From Deltaproteobacteria bacterium (GTDB taxonomy: Bacteria > Desulfobacterota > DSM-4660 > Desulfatiglandales > HGW-15): 13,876 nucleotides of DNA. The stretch is from the NCBI GenBank assembly GCA_019308525.1, contig JAFDIC010000054.1, positions 1-13,876 on the forward strand, written 5' to 3'. The position numbers and the translations under genes were made by a program. Under the pieces are notes generated by a model, which saw only the letters and a program-made list of their open reading frames with translations, had not been told where the DNA came from and made no database searches. Shown piece after piece: positions 13,157 through 13,876 of the stretch. How positions within the stretch are numbered: the first letter of the stretch is position 1; each line of letters begins with the position of its first letter.

Positions 13157-13876
13157 TGAAACCCTTTGGCCCTTCTTGAAGGGAAAGGCCCGTGAGCTTG
13201 GGTTCATTTCCGTAAGCGTCACAAGCCCCCAGACACCTCCCTTTTTCGAGCGATACGTAGCCTGGCTGAACCAGGGAAACCTGGGAGACATGCTCTGGCT
13301 CAAAAGAAGCAAGGAGGTCAGGAAGGACCCTGGAAGATTGCTGGAAGGCTGCAAGACGGTCATATCTCTGGCTTTCCCCTATAGCGCCCGGAAGCCCACC
13401 ACAAGGGATGGTTTCACGATATCTCGTTATGCCGAGCCGGACAGGGAGGATTACCACGACAGGGTGAGGGCCCTGTGCAAGCCCTTGGTTGAGGTGCTCC
13501 AGGAGCGCCACGAGGGGTCCAGGAACAAGGTGTGCGTGGACTCTTCACCACTCATGGAGAGGAGCTTGGCATATGCCGCCGGTATTGGTTTCTTTGGGAA
13601 AAACAACATGTTGATCATACCCGGATATGGTTCCTATTTCTATCTCGCGGAGATCCTGACTACGGTCTCCTTGGAATCAGGCAATCATGAGGTCATGGAA
13701 AGCCGGTGCGGAGATTGCGACATGTGCATTGCTAGCTGTCCCACCGGGGCCCTTGTGCGTCCCTTCACCCTGGATGCCTCCAGGTGCCTCTCTTACTTGA
13801 CCATTGAATACAAGGGAGGCTTGGATAGGGAGGTAGGCAAGATGATGGGGGACTGTTTTCTTGGTTGTGACAGGTG
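13146..13876 (+). CDS. queG: Epoxyqueuosine reductase, N-terminal part, runs off window
   Basis: About 243 residues are present. QueG is a cobalamin- and two-[4Fe-4S]-cluster enzyme that reduces epoxyqueuosine to queuosine in tRNA anticodons, the last step of queuosine synthesis. Visible marks are FISVSVTSP near the start, [18 protein letters not shown] (131-148) with Asp132 at the position of the proposed general acid, GKNNMLI at 151-157, the ferredoxin-like [17 protein letters not shown] (Cys188, 191, 194, 198), [13 protein letters not shown] (Cys214), and CFLGCD (Cys237, Cys241) just before the edge. The C-terminal part, with HEAT-like repeats in some homologues, would lie beyond. ATG 13146 overlaps the map stop by 11 bp, implying translational coupling. 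A TTG at 13128 preceded by GAGGAAGG is an alternative start. Confidence 0.92.
   Translation, partial: MSCDETLWPFLKGKARELGFISVSVTSPQTPPFFERYVAWLNQGNLGDMLWLKRSKEVRKDPGRLLEGCKTVISLAFPYSARKPTTRDGFTISRYAEPDREDYHDRVRALCKPLVEVLQERHEGSRNKVCVDSSPLMERSLAYAAGIGFFGKNNMLIIPGYGSYFYLAEILTTVSLESGNHEVMESRCGDCDMCIASCPTGALVRPFTLDASRCLSYLTIEYKGGLDREVGKMMGDCFLGCDR

Overview
The window looks like a piece of a mesophilic, mid-GC deltaproteobacterial (Desulfobacterota-like) genome. This is inferred from gene content and repeat style: ERR/DRR-type PilZ proteins, an HgdB-like FeS protein next to a radical SAM enzyme, a PP2C phosphatase with a dCache sensor, GGGG-stem intergenic hairpins and heptameric intergenic repeats. 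No rRNA or tRNA is present to fix the taxonomy.

Left part (1-5546), all leftward. It opens with the N-terminal piece of a membrane protein with a LytS/YhcK-type 5TM receptor domain (409 to the window edge). Next come an acyl-CoA dehydrogenase (1732-527), a 60-residue Arg-rich ERR/DRR microprotein (2031-1849), and two tandem 81-bp palindrome-ended repeats (2071-2244). Beyond these lie a terminator-like hairpin, a small PilZ-like protein (2671-2315) and a 954-residue soluble histidine kinase (5546-2682). The kinase joins two PilZ-like domains, a long central region that may be two GNAT-like modules, and a HisKA/HATPase core. Kinase and small PilZ protein are 10 bp apart and form an operon behind a well-formed sigma70-type promoter (5627-5655). 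With the truncated 5TM receptor gene, this side looks like c-di-GMP-linked signalling, although several PilZ motifs are degenerate.

Middle (5547-8787). A 391-bp gap carries a GC hairpin and an inverted pair of heptamer-repeat arms. It is followed by a leftward pair: an HgdB/double-cubane-like FeS protein (8573-7221) and a SPASM-type radical SAM enzyme (7008-5938). The gap 8574-8787 separates this pair from rightward genes and holds two face-to-face candidate promoters sharing an AT-rich palindrome.

Right part (8788-13876), all rightward. It has a membrane PP2C/SpoIIE phosphatase with a dCache sensor that fits the published amino-acid-binding signature, a possible 47-residue CPLC microprotein, an AmpG-like muropeptide permease, a SEC-C-tagged methionine aminopeptidase, and the start of queG (epoxyqueuosine reductase). 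The aminopeptidase and queG overlap by 11 bp; permease, aminopeptidase and queG look like one housekeeping transcription unit.

The best candidates for something new are the PilZ-PilZ-(GNAT-like)-kinase with its companion PilZ and ERR/DRR proteins, the HgdB-like/radical SAM pair with no visible activase, and the small CPLC ORF. No complete defence system, CRISPR array, prophage or transposase was seen.
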